A stretch of DNA of 64,000 nt from an uncultured Flavobacteriaceae bacterium (GTDB lineage: Bacteria; Bacteroidota; Bacteroidia; Flavobacteriales; Flavobacteriaceae): assembly GCA_947494325.1 (NCBI GenBank), contig CANLUS010000001.1:62001-126000 (forward strand), written 5' to 3'. Both the position numbers and the translations under genes were made by a program. Under the pieces are notes generated by a model. That model worked only from the letters and a program-made list of their open reading frames with translations, ran no database searches and was not told the origin of the DNA. Shown here piece by piece: positions 36,626 to 45,212 of the stretch. The first letter of the stretch is position 1, and each line of letters opens with the position of its first letter.

Positions 36626-38341
36626 TTACTTAGCTGCAAATTCAATAAAGTTTAAAAAAGTTTTTAGTGAATTCCCCTGAGAACTTGAAGTATTAATCTT
36701 CATTTCAGAACGCATTTTATTCCCTTTCATCTTCGAAGATTTGAAATACGCATCTTTAAAATTCTCTTTCGCATAGTTCATAAATCCTTGTTCTTTTTTA
36801 CTCAATTCTGATGCTGGGATTCTCGACATAATCTTTTCACCATTCACATAAAAAGCAGATACGTTTTTTTGCATCATTTTTTGATGCTTTCCTAGGTTTT
36901 TAACAAAACGATCATTTACAATATTCGAAATCTTGGTTTCAGAAGTTGTAAAAAATAAAATATCGTTTTTCACTACCGCATATAGATCAACTGGTATCTC
37001 ATTTTTAGGAACATTTACCTTATAATAGCCCGCCTTATTTTCTATAAGCTCATACTTAATTCCAAGACGTGCTGCTTTGTTTAGTAATTTCCCTTTTTTA
37101 GATCCTATCATCATGGTAAAATCAGGCACTACATCATTTTTCGTTTTCGTAACTTCCTTTCTTTTATAATCTTCGTCATATTCATACGAGGTATAAGTCA
37201 CTTCTTTTTCTCCGAAATCATTCAAAACGAATAACATATCACCGGTCATTAATTCACCAATAGCTTCTTCATCTAATAAAAGCCCCATGAAGTCACCGCT
37301 TAAATCCATTTCTTGCTTGTACTGAGGCATCATACCACCATACATACTTGTCATTAAAGTAGGATATTCTTCGAACAGAGCTTGCATATTCATTGAGAAG
37401 CTCATATATGCCAATGCATCGTTCTGATTAAAATAATTAAAGAAATTTTTGTTCATTTTTGAATTATACACTTTTTTAAAGGCCTTTTCCCATTGAGAAC
37501 TCACTTCCATTTCCATGGTCATTCTTGTCGCATCTTTATCAAAATATAAATTGGCCACAACACTTTTAAATCCATTATACATATTGCCTTGAAGTCCGGC
37601 GAGCGAACTCATCCCAGACATACCATAAATACTTGACATAAAACCATTCATGAGGCCACCATAATTTTTGACCCAAACAGATGCAGCAGCATCTTTATCT
37701 TTACTCGCTAGGTATTTTTTATTATTTAAAATTGAACTTCCGCCATTTCCATTAAAAATTGATAATCCATAGGCCTTGGCCCATCGCGAAGCTATCCTTT
37801 TCTTGATCGTATAATACGATTCATCTTCAGTTTCAGCTTGAGCTTTAAAACGCTCCTCATTATCTTTAAAGAAATTATACGGCTTTTCATACCCGGAAAC
37901 TAGCAACATTTGGTCATTCCAAATGGCAACAGAACTATGATCAACCATTATTTGAACCCCACCTTCTGAAATAATATTTTCTTTATTTTTCGGAGACATC
38001 AAACTTTCAAACATATTCTTATCAGTTAATTTTACCAAAAAATTATGGTAACTAATACTGTCTGTTCTTTTATGAAAATAAAATGCCTTTGAGTTTAAGT
38101 CTATTCCTATCTCCTTTACACTTTTCATCTTACTACCCTCGTCCTTTTTTCTACTCAACTCTTTAAACATCATTTGAGCAAAATTGTAATTGTCAAATTC
38201 GGGAACAGAGACCAACTCAACTAAGCGGTTTCCGTTTATTGAAACGACAGCTTCCGCACTGTTAGGAATTTTACTTTCTAAATTTTGTGCAATAGTTGTA
38301 AACGATACACAAATAGCAACAATAAATAATATCTTTTTCAT
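36626..38341 (-). CDS. DUF4836-like periplasmic protein (cluster member 2)
   Basis: A 571-residue exported protein (signal peptide about 1-18, TTIAQ). I recognise the overall pattern of DUF4836: an N-terminal IPNSAEAVVSINGNRL strand, a Ser/Gly/Met-rich middle (YGMSGMSSLAGL), and a block of paired beta/alpha units with long amphipathic helices. The fold may be SRPBCC- or lipoprotein-carrier-like, but I cannot support that from sequence. It lies 5 bp downstream of the lipoprotein gene and 10 bp upstream of its apparent paralogue. Function is unknown. Confidence 0.8.
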   Translation of the reverse strand: MKKILFIVAICVSFTTIAQNLESKIPNSAEAVVSINGNRLVELVSVPEFDNYNFAQMMFKELSRKKDEGSKMKSVKEIGIDLNSKAFYFHKRTDSISYHNFLVKLTDKNMFESLMSPKNKENIISEGGVQIMVDHSSVAIWNDQMLLVSGYEKPYNFFKDNEERFKAQAETEDESYYTIKKRIASRWAKAYGLSIFNGNGGSSILNNKKYLASKDKDAAASVWVKNYGGLMNGFMSSIYGMSGMSSLAGLQGNMYNGFKSVVANLYFDKDATRMTMEMEVSSQWEKAFKKVYNSKMNKNFFNYFNQNDALAYMSFSMNMQALFEEYPTLMTSMYGGMMPQYKQEMDLSGDFMGLLLDEEAIGELMTGDMLFVLNDFGEKEVTYTSYEYDEDYKRKEVTKTKNDVVPDFTMMIGSKKGKLLNKAARLGIKYELIENKAGYYKVNVPKNEIPVDLYAVVKNDILFFTTSETKISNIVNDRFVKNLGKHQKMMQKNVSAFYVNGEKIMSRIPASELSKKEQGFMNYAKENFKDAYFKSSKMKGNKMRSEMKINTSSSQGNSLKTFLNFIEFAAK

Positions 38342-38346
38342 ATTGG

Positions 38347-39018
38347 TTAGTTCTGGAGTTTGATTTGGTTTTTTATTGAATTTTTATTTTTAATAATATC
38401 TTGAGCATTTACTCGTAACATGATTGCTTTTTTACTGCCTGCAATTTTAGCCGTTGCATTTTGCGACGAAATAATTGGTGTTTCAAAACGATAAATAGTG
38501 GTCATGGTAGCAGTTTCGAAGACCTTTCGATCTTCCATATTCGTTTTTTTAAACTCTTTTGAAATATCGTAATGATAATTTCTTGTAAACGTATTTTTAC
38601 TTTGATCGAAACTGAAATGCTTTTGTTTTTTTATTAAAGTCGCATCCTTTTTTGTGCTAAAATTCGAGATGACTGTATTAAGTGCATCAACATCTGTAAA
38701 ATCACAAGAAACGGTAAATATGTACTCGGTAAAGTTTATTGAATTCTTAACATTTGAAATACCTTGAATTCTTTTTATTTTTTCAATAGCCTGCGTTATA
38801 TGAGATTTAATCTCTTGTTTTGAAGGTACCTTATAATTATTCACGCTGTCAAGCAACATCATAGAATTTAGCTTAGTCTTACTCTTGCTTAAATTCATGG
38901 TAAGCGTCACATGACCCGATCCATCTTTATTAAAGCTAACTTCCTCTATAATTTCGAAACAGCTTGTACAAAGAAATAACAGCGCGATAAAAATATAATT
39001 AATCCCCTTTTTAGACAT
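38347..39018 (-). CDS. Lipoprotein of unknown function (cluster member 1)
   Basis: A 223-residue lipoprotein (signal ends LFLCTSC, Cys20). The mature part begins FEIIEEVSFNKDGSGHVTLTMNLS, similar to the pattern I have seen in Bacteroidota lipoproteins with a two-strand start and no known activity. The remainder is predicted alpha/beta. It is the first gene of the unit at 35.3-39.0 kb, so the three proteins probably work together in the envelope. Confidence 0.78.
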   Translation of the reverse strand: MSKKGINYIFIALLFLCTSCFEIIEEVSFNKDGSGHVTLTMNLSKSKTKLNSMMLLDSVNNYKVPSKQEIKSHITQAIEKIKRIQGISNVKNSINFTEYIFTVSCDFTDVDALNTVISNFSTKKDATLIKKQKHFSFDQSKNTFTRNYHYDISKEFKKTNMEDRKVFETATMTTIYRFETPIISSQNATAKIAGSKKAIMLRVNAQDIIKNKNSIKNQIKLQN

Positions 39019-39071
39019 AGCAACTTATTAGTAGCAAATTTAAGAAAATAGTTACAATAACGTTCTTCTTA

Positions 39072-39776
39072 CTAAATAATTACTTCCGATATTTCTTTTG
39101 TCATAATATCTTCATAAAGCATCTTTATACATTCACCTTTTTTCTCAATAGAAGTAATACTTACCGTACCTCCCATACCTCTGTTCATTAGAACATCTAT
39201 ATAAGGATCACCAACACCCGCATTATGATGAAAAGTTAACATACTGTCTTGCGATTTTTCATTTTCCGTATGCCACCCTGTAAACCACTCTTTTCGCAAC
39301 TTTTTTACCCCATCATCGTATAATGTTGATGATGACCAAATATGTTCTTCTTGTGTCATTAATTTTGTATGCTTATTGACACCATCCCAAACAAATTCTA
39401 GTAATTCTAAAGAATGGTTCCAATCAACAATAGTAAGTGTAAATTGTTCAACTCCGAGTAAATCAACGGCATCTAATCCTTGATGAATGTCATTCGCTTT
39501 TAGCAACTCTTTGACGATTAAGCCTCTACTTCTTTTATATGTTAGTCTAGAAGTATGGTATTCAAAGCCTCCATTTAGCAAACAAATGAGCCTTTTCTTG
39601 TCGCTCGTACCTATCCATGTACCTCCCGCTTTCCCATCTTTTGGATACCATAAATCAACACCATCTTCGTTTTTCTTTCTAGGATGTTCGGCTTTTTTCC
39701 GTGAAAACGGAATATCTCTACTAGAGGTTAAAATAAAATCAGATTTCCCCAAAGGAATATAGGTTACTGTACACAT
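39072..39776 (-). CDS. TANGO2/NRDE-like protein
   Basis: A 234-residue protein related to the NRDE/TANGO2 family. The ATG at 39776 makes Cys the second residue (MCTVTY), as in the family, where the Cys could become the N-terminal nucleophile of an Ntn-hydrolase-like fold. A TTG four codons upstream is rejected for that reason. Later blocks are GGTWIGTS and CLLNGGFEYH. The eponymous Asn-Arg-Asp-Glu is SRDI here, so Asn and Glu have changed. TANGO2 proteins are linked to haem or acyl-CoA handling in eukaryotes; the bacterial role is unknown. Confidence 0.82.
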   Translation of the reverse strand: MCTVTYIPLGKSDFILTSSRDIPFSRKKAEHPRKKNEDGVDLWYPKDGKAGGTWIGTSDKKRLICLLNGGFEYHTSRLTYKRSRGLIVKELLKANDIHQGLDAVDLLGVEQFTLTIVDWNHSLELLEFVWDGVNKHTKLMTQEEHIWSSSTLYDDGVKKLRKEWFTGWHTENEKSQDSMLTFHHNAGVGDPYIDVLMNRGMGGTVSITSIEKKGECIKMLYEDIMTKEISEVII

Positions 39777-39901
39777 AAAATAGTTCAATCATTTCGTTAC
39801 TTATTTGTAAAAGTAGTTCTGATAAACCGCTCAATAAAATGACAAATAAGTTGTAACTTCGCGGTTCAAAAATAGACTTTTTACATAAAAAATATACAAA
39901 A

Positions 39902-41530
39902 ATGGCAAGCGGATTTTATAAAGTACCGAAAGCAGTTAACGAACCTGTAAAATCGTATAAACCAAATAGTCCTGAACGCAACGAATTACTTGCAACTTAT
40001 AAAAAAATGTATAATGAAACGGTTGACATTCCTTTTTATATTGGTGGTGAAGAAATAAGAACTGGCAACACCGTTTCGATTCATCCTCCACATGACCATC
40101 AGCATACCGTTGGGCAGTATCATAAAGCTGAGAAAAAGCATGTTGAGCAAGCCATTGCTAATGCCCTAGAAGCACGTGAAGCATGGTCTAAAACATCTTG
40201 GGAACATCGCGCAGCGATTTTTTTAAAAGCAGCTGAGTTACTTGCAGGTCCATATAGAGCAAAAATGAATGCTTCAACAATGATCGCACAATCTAAAAAT
40301 GTAATGCAAGCAGAAATTGATGCGGCCTGCGAGATGATTGATTTCTTTAGGTTCAACGTAGAGTTTATGACAGAAATCTATGCGAATCAGCCTGAATCTG
40401 CACCTGGTATTTGGAATCGAATGGAATACCGTCCGCTGGAAGGGTTTACATATGCAATAACACCATTTAATTTTACGTCTATCGCTGCCAACTTATGTGC
40501 TGCACCAGTAATGATGGGTAATGTATGTGTGTGGAAACCTTCTGATAGTCAAGTATATTCTGCACAGGTAATCGTAGAATTATTTAAGGAAGCAGGTGTT
40601 CCTGATGGAGTCATCAATGTAGTATACGGTGATCCTGTAATGATTAGTGATACTATTTTGAGTCATAAAAATTTTGCCGGATTACATTTCACAGGCTCTA
40701 CTAACATTTTTAAATTATTATGGAAGCAAATTGGAGATAATATAAATACGTATAGAACATATCCTCGTATTGTTGGCGAAACAGGTGGTAAAGATTTTAT
40801 CTGGGCTCATGCGTCTGCTAACGCTTTACAAGTGGCCACAGCGATAACTCGAGGCGCTTTTGAATATCAAGGACAAAAGTGTTCTGCTGCCTCTCGCGCA
40901 TATATTCCAAAAAGTTTATGGAGCGATGTAAAGGAACACGTAGTTAATCAGGTCAAAACTATAAAAATGGGTAGCCCAGATGATACCTCCAATTTTGTGA
41001 ATGCGGTAATTCATGAAGCTTCTTTTGATAAGATTTCAAGCTATATTGACAAGGCCAAAGCTGATGCAAATGCAGAAATCGTTATCGGAGGGAATCATGA
41101 CAAATCGAAAGGATATTTTATTGAGCCTACTGTTATTCTAGCTAAAGATGCTCAGTACGCAACAATGTGTACTGAATTGTTTGGCCCAGTTATTACGATC
41201 TATGTATACGATGACAGTGATTGGAAAGCATCATTGGTCACGGTAGATACAACCTCTGAATATGCTTTAACTGGAGCTATTTTTAGTGGAGATAGATACG
41301 TGATTGATTATGCAACAGACGCCTTAGAAAATGCGGCTGGAAATTTCTATATAAATGACAAACCAACCGGAGCAGTTGTTGGTCAACAACCATTTGGTGG
41401 CGCACGAGGCTCAGGAACAAATGATAAAGCTGGTTCTGTATGGAATTTATTACGTTGGACATCTAATCGTACCATCAAGGAAGCCTTGGTGCCTCCAACC
41501 GATTATAAATACCCATTTTTAGAACAATAA
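39902..41530 (+). CDS. pruA: L-glutamate gamma-semialdehyde dehydrogenase (P5C dehydrogenase)
   Basis: A 542-residue aldehyde dehydrogenase of the monofunctional P5CDH type, the last step of proline (and arginine/ornithine) breakdown to glutamate, using NAD+. It has FNFTSIAANL, the Rossmann segment HFTGST, the general-base Glu in VGETGGKDF and the nucleophile Cys in YQGQKCSAASR. The C-terminal GGARGSGTNDKAG loop is typical for this subgroup. The ATG at 39902 follows the only plausible ribosome-entry region. No proline dehydrogenase gene is next to it. A terminator follows. Confidence 0.95.
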   Translation: MASGFYKVPKAVNEPVKSYKPNSPERNELLATYKKMYNETVDIPFYIGGEEIRTGNTVSIHPPHDHQHTVGQYHKAEKKHVEQAIANALEAREAWSKTSWEHRAAIFLKAAELLAGPYRAKMNASTMIAQSKNVMQAEIDAACEMIDFFRFNVEFMTEIYANQPESAPGIWNRMEYRPLEGFTYAITPFNFTSIAANLCAAPVMMGNVCVWKPSDSQVYSAQVIVELFKEAGVPDGVINVVYGDPVMISDTILSHKNFAGLHFTGSTNIFKLLWKQIGDNINTYRTYPRIVGETGGKDFIWAHASANALQVATAITRGAFEYQGQKCSAASRAYIPKSLWSDVKEHVVNQVKTIKMGSPDDTSNFVNAVIHEASFDKISSYIDKAKADANAEIVIGGNHDKSKGYFIEPTVILAKDAQYATMCTELFGPVITIYVYDDSDWKASLVTVDTTSEYALTGAIFSGDRYVIDYATDALENAAGNFYINDKPTGAVVGQQPFGGARGSGTNDKAGSVWNLLRWTSNRTIKEALVPPTDYKYPFLEQ

Positions 41531-41550
41531 AAACGTATTATTTAAAAATA

Positions 41551-41587
41551 AAAAGCCTTAATCTTATGATTAAGGCTTTCTTTTTTT
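41551..41587. terminator. Bidirectional intrinsic terminator
   Basis: AAAGCCTTAATC (41552-41563) and GATTAAGGCTTT (41568-41579) form a 12-bp stem with a 4-base loop, flanked by A and T runs, between two convergent genes. Confidence 0.9.
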
Positions 41588-41596
41588 CATAAACAA

Positions 41597-42226
41597 CTAC
41601 GGTTTATACTTTAATGGAATATGCACCACTTTCTTCGTTTCAAAAAAGTCTTCCGAAAAGTAATCTTGCAAGTTATAGAGTGTTGTTTTTGGAAAGTTTA
41701 CTAACTCATTCGTTAAATCTCCTCCTTTTAAATATAAAATCCCATTCGATAATTCGTGCTGTTGCTTTTTCGCAACCTTTTTACGGGTCCATTTCACAAA
41801 GTCATCCATGTTAGTCACGGCTCGACTTACAATAAAATCGAATTCTCCCTTCACCTTTTCGGCGCGCTCGTGAGATGCAGTAACGTTTTTCAAACCTATA
41901 CTATTTGCAACTTCGGTCACTACTTTTATCTTTTTTCCAATCGAATCTACTAAGTGAAACTTCGTAGCAGGAAATAGAATAGCCAATGGTATACCAGGGA
42001 AACCACCACCCGTACCCACATCAAGTACCCGTGCTTTTGGTTTAAAACTTTGCACTTTAACAATTCCGAGAGAATGCAAAACATGCCTCAAATATAATTC
42101 ATCAATATCCTTTCTAGAGATTACATTTATCTGGGCATTCCATTCCTTATATAACCCTTCTAATTGTTCAAATTGACTCAGTTGATCTTCGGTTAAACTT
42201 TTGAAATATTTTTTAATCAGTTCCAT
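41597..42226 (-). CDS. rsmG: 16S rRNA (guanine527-N7)-methyltransferase RsmG
   Basis: A 209-residue SAM-dependent methyltransferase (GidB). It has the SAM loop VLDVGTGGGFPGIPLAI, the preceding LYLRHVLHSL helix and FDFIVSRAVTNM. It modifies G527 in the 530 loop of 16S rRNA; loss gives low-level streptomycin resistance in other bacteria. It is a single gene, divergent from the desaturase gene. Confidence 0.96.
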   Translation of the reverse strand: MELIKKYFKSLTEDQLSQFEQLEGLYKEWNAQINVISRKDIDELYLRHVLHSLGIVKVQSFKPKARVLDVGTGGGFPGIPLAILFPATKFHLVDSIGKKIKVVTEVANSIGLKNVTASHERAEKVKGEFDFIVSRAVTNMDDFVKWTRKKVAKKQQHELSNGILYLKGGDLTNELVNFPKTTLYNLQDYFSEDFFETKKVVHIPLKYKP

Positions 42227-42237
42227 AATTCGAATTG

Positions 42238-42245
42238 CAAAACTA
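42238..42245 (-). promoter_or_regulatory. -7 promoter element for rsmG
   Basis: TAGTTTTG on the minus strand matches TAnnTTTG and lies only 11 bp before the start codon, so the mRNA would be nearly leaderless. Confidence 0.35.
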
Positions 42246-42307
42246 AACTATATTGTTAAAAATTGTATAAATTGCCCACTAAAACATCTTTGAATTTATA
42301 AATGATG

Positions 42308-42315
42308 TACTTTTG
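42308..42315 (+). promoter_or_regulatory. -7 promoter element for the desaturase gene
   Basis: TACTTTTG matches TAnnTTTG, 29 bp before the start codon. Confidence 0.45.
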
Positions 42316-42344
42316 CAACTTATATATTAAGATAACAACTCACT

Positions 42345-43445
42345 ATGTCAAATAATATCTCTGTAAAATTTTCTAAGGTAGATTCTGCGAAATTTTTTAG
42401 AACATTAAATAAAAGGATTAACGAATATTTTAAGGAGAAAAAAGTTAAAAAAACTGGTAATTGGAAACTGTATTTCAAAACGGTTATCATGTTCGCTTTG
42501 TTAATTACTCCTTTGATTTTATTACTTACCTTGAGCTTACCTGTATGGACTCAAATACTTTTTATGGTGATTACTGGTATAGGGATCGCCGGGGTTGGAA
42601 TGAATGTTATGCACGATGCCAATCATGAGTCTTTTTCAAGCAAAAAATGGGTAAATAAACTCATGGGAAGTAGTATCCATATCCTTGCCGGAAATGATTA
42701 TAATTGGAAAGTTCAACATAACGTTTTGCATCATACTTACACGAACATTCAGGGGCATGACGAAGATATTGATGCTGGTAGAGTAATTCGTTTTTCAAGA
42801 CATGCAGAGTGGTATAAAATGCATAAATATCAGCAATATTATTCTATTTTTCTTTACGGATTGCTAACAATTAACTGGGCAATAACAACTGATTTCAAAC
42901 AAACATATTTATACCTTAAAAGAAAATTATCATATGGTAAGATGCCTAGTCCAGCAACGCAATGGACGAAATTAATCATTGGCAAAATTGTATATTACTC
43001 TCTTTGGGTGGTACTACCCTTAGCGATTGGTGGTTATACTTGGTGGCAAGTTCTAATAGGCTTCTTCATTATGCACTATACAGCAGGAATTATTTTGAGT
43101 GTTGTTTTTCAATTGGCACATGTGATGCCAGATACAGACATGCCAGTACCTGATAGTGATGGCAATATGAAAAATACATGGGCCATTCATCAATTATTTA
43201 CCACAGCCAATTTTGCCCCAAAGAACAAAATTGTAGGTTGGTTTACTGGTGGTTTGAACAGACAAATTGAGCATCATTTATTTTCTCATATTAGTCATGT
43301 ACATTATAAAGATTTAGCTAAAATAGTAAAGAAAACAGCACTAGAGTTCAATCTGCCTTATAACGAATATAAAACGACACGAGCTGCAATTATTTCTCAT
43401 TTTCAGCAGTTAAAAGAATTAGGTAAAAAGCCTGCTATGGCTTAA
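42345..43445 (+). CDS. Membrane fatty acid desaturase
   Basis: A 366-residue di-iron desaturase. The three histidine boxes are HDANHESF, HNVLHHTYTN and QIEHHLFSH, in the order and spacing of membrane desaturases. The third box begins with Gln rather than His, as in front-end (delta-5/delta-6 type) desaturases. About four transmembrane helices lie around residues 48-85 and 195-260. It introduces a cis double bond into an acyl chain, most likely for membrane fluidity; regioselectivity cannot be read from sequence. No cytochrome b5 domain is fused. It is a single gene followed by a terminator. Confidence 0.92.
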   Translation: MSNNISVKFSKVDSAKFFRTLNKRINEYFKEKKVKKTGNWKLYFKTVIMFALLITPLILLLTLSLPVWTQILFMVITGIGIAGVGMNVMHDANHESFSSKKWVNKLMGSSIHILAGNDYNWKVQHNVLHHTYTNIQGHDEDIDAGRVIRFSRHAEWYKMHKYQQYYSIFLYGLLTINWAITTDFKQTYLYLKRKLSYGKMPSPATQWTKLIIGKIVYYSLWVVLPLAIGGYTWWQVLIGFFIMHYTAGIILSVVFQLAHVMPDTDMPVPDSDGNMKNTWAIHQLFTTANFAPKNKIVGWFTGGLNRQIEHHLFSHISHVHYKDLAKIVKKTALEFNLPYNEYKTTRAAIISHFQQLKELGKKPAMA

Positions 43446-43465
43446 TTAAATTTTACTTTATAACC

Positions 43466-43519
43466 AAAAGCGTTTGAAATTTAACTTTTTGATACGAAAA
43501 GGATTTTAAACGCTTTTTT
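43466..43519 (+). terminator. Probable terminator after the desaturase gene
   Basis: AAAAGCGTTT (43466-43475) and AAACGCTTTT (43508-43517) form a 10-bp stem with a long loop (about 32 bases) and end in a T-run. Confidence 0.55.
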
Positions 43520-43535
43520 ATTGCATTAATATTTC

Positions 43536-43543
43536 TACTTTTG
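43536..43543 (+). promoter_or_regulatory. -7 promoter element for the aminotransferase gene
   Basis: TACTTTTG matches TAnnTTTG, 27 bp before the ATG at 43571. Confidence 0.45.
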
Positions 43544-43570
43544 AGACTTAATTTTTTAGGACTCAATATC

Positions 43571-44758
43571 ATGCAACAACTTTCTGATAGAATCAATAAC
43601 TTACCAATTTCTCAAACATTAGCAATGGCTGCAAAAGCCAGAGAATTAAAGAATCAAGGGAAAGACATTATAAGTTTAAGTTTAGGTGAACCAGATTTTA
43701 ACACACCCGATTTCATTAAAGAAGCAGCAAAACAGGCGATTGATGACAATTACAATTCTTACACTCCGGTAAATGGATATTTAGAATTACGTGAAGCTAT
43801 ATGCAGAAAATTTAAAAGAGATAACGGTCTGACCTATGACGAAAGCCAAATAGTAGTATCTACAGGCGCAAAGCAATCTATTGCTAATGTTGCGCAAGTA
43901 TTATTAAATCCAGGAGATGAAGTATTACTTCCAGCGCCATATTGGGTAAGTTATTCTGCCATTGCAACCTTGTCGGAAGCCAACTTCGTTGAAATTCCTT
44001 CTTCTATAGATACTGACTTTAAAATTACTCCAGAGCAATTAGAAGCTGCAATAACACCTAAAACAAAAATGATTTTTTTTAACTCTCCGAACAATCCTAG
44101 TGGATCCATGTACACAGAGAGTGACTATAGAGCATTAGCTAAAGTGCTAGAAAAATATCCTAATATTTTTATCTTATCTGATGAGATTTATGAACATATT
44201 AACTACAGTACGCCAACATTTAGTTTTGCCGCTATAGAGAATATGTATGATAGAACTATTACGGTGAATGGCGTAGCAAAAGCTTTTGCCATGACTGGAT
44301 GGAGAATAGGATATATAGGTGCACCTAGTTGGATTGCGAAAGCCTGTACCAAAATGCAGGGTCAAATTACCTCTGGAGCCAATTGTATAGCGCAGCGTGC
44401 AACGATTACGGCTTTAGACGCTCCAGTCTCTAATATTCAGTACATGGTGGATGAGTTTAAATCACGTAGAGACCTTGTTCTGGGCATGATCAAAGATATC
44501 GATGGAATGAATGCGAATGTACCAAATGGTGCTTTTTACGTTTTTCCAGATGTTTCATCTTTTTTCGGAAAAACATTGCACGGAACAACTATAAATAACG
44601 CATCTGATTTTGCTTTATTCATATTAGATAAGGCCAATGTAGCCACCGTTACGGGAGATGCTTTTGGAGCTCCAAACAATATTAGAATTTCATATGCTGC
44701 TTCGACAGAAGAACTTACTGAAGCTTTTAAACGAATTAAAGAGGTTTTAGAATCATAA
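43571..44758 (+). CDS. Class I/II PLP-dependent aminotransferase (aspartate aminotransferase type)
   Basis: A 395-residue transaminase of the Igamma/AspC-like group. It has SLGEPDFNTP at the N-terminus, ISTGAKQS-like PLP phosphate contacts (VVSTGAKQSI), NSPNNPSGSMY, the DEIYE motif (LSDEIYEHI), the PLP lysine in NGVAKAFAMTGWRIGY and the arginine in NIRISYAAS that binds the substrate carboxylate. It is expected to move amino groups between aspartate and 2-oxoglutarate. The ATG at 43571 (MQQLSDRI) is the standard start; an upstream TTG at 43541 would lie inside the -7 element. A thioesterase gene follows 4 bp later. Confidence 0.94.
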   Translation: MQQLSDRINNLPISQTLAMAAKARELKNQGKDIISLSLGEPDFNTPDFIKEAAKQAIDDNYNSYTPVNGYLELREAICRKFKRDNGLTYDESQIVVSTGAKQSIANVAQVLLNPGDEVLLPAPYWVSYSAIATLSEANFVEIPSSIDTDFKITPEQLEAAITPKTKMIFFNSPNNPSGSMYTESDYRALAKVLEKYPNIFILSDEIYEHINYSTPTFSFAAIENMYDRTITVNGVAKAFAMTGWRIGYIGAPSWIAKACTKMQGQITSGANCIAQRATITALDAPVSNIQYMVDEFKSRRDLVLGMIKDIDGMNANVPNGAFYVFPDVSSFFGKTLHGTTINNASDFALFILDKANVATVTGDAFGAPNNIRISYAASTEELTEAFKRIKEVLES

Positions 44759-44762
44759 AATA

Positions 44763-45212
44763 ATGGCATACACTGTTAGTTTCAAGAGTAAATGGGCGGA
44801 TTTCGATGCGAATAAACACATGCGTCATAGCGCGTATAATGACTACGCTGCCGAGTGTCGAATACGTTTTTTTAATACGCATGGTCTACCTCCAGAATTC
44901 CTAGAAAAACACAACTTTGGCCCAATACTTTTCGAAGAAAACACACGTTTCTATCGAGAAATTAAAATGGGTGAAAGCCTTTCCGTAGAAGTACGGTTAT
45001 CGGCGACATCTAACAAAGGAGAACGTTTTAAAATGGTACATCACCTTTATCGAGAAGATGCGATTTTGGCGGCAGAGATTCATGTTTATATCGCCTGGAT
45101 AGATCTATCTAAACGCAAACTTATGGCACCTCCTCAAGAAGCGATAGAAATGCTTCAACATTTAGAAAAAACGGAAGGATTCGAGGAAATTACTTTAAAA
45201 AAACGATCTTGA
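44763..45212 (+). CDS. Acyl-CoA thioesterase (4HBT hot-dog fold)
   Basis: A 149-residue hot-dog-fold thioesterase of the 4-hydroxybenzoyl-CoA/YbgC type. The segment WADFDANKHMRHSAYNDYAAECR carries the catalytic-region Asp and conserved His and Tyr residues; GESLSVEVRL and AAEIHVYIAWIDL form the central strands. It would hydrolyse an acyl-CoA, with unknown chain preference. It starts 4 bp after the aminotransferase stop and its own stop overlaps the next start, so all three genes probably form an operon. Confidence 0.92.
   Translation: MAYTVSFKSKWADFDANKHMRHSAYNDYAAECRIRFFNTHGLPPEFLEKHNFGPILFEENTRFYREIKMGESLSVEVRLSATSNKGERFKMVHHLYREDAILAAEIHVYIAWIDLSKRKLMAPPQEAIEMLQHLEKTEGFEEITLKKRS

Noticed and set aside
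42724-42745. Considering the desaturase an alkane hydroxylase
   Set aside because: The third His box (QxxHH) and the spacing of the boxes fit fatty acid desaturases better.
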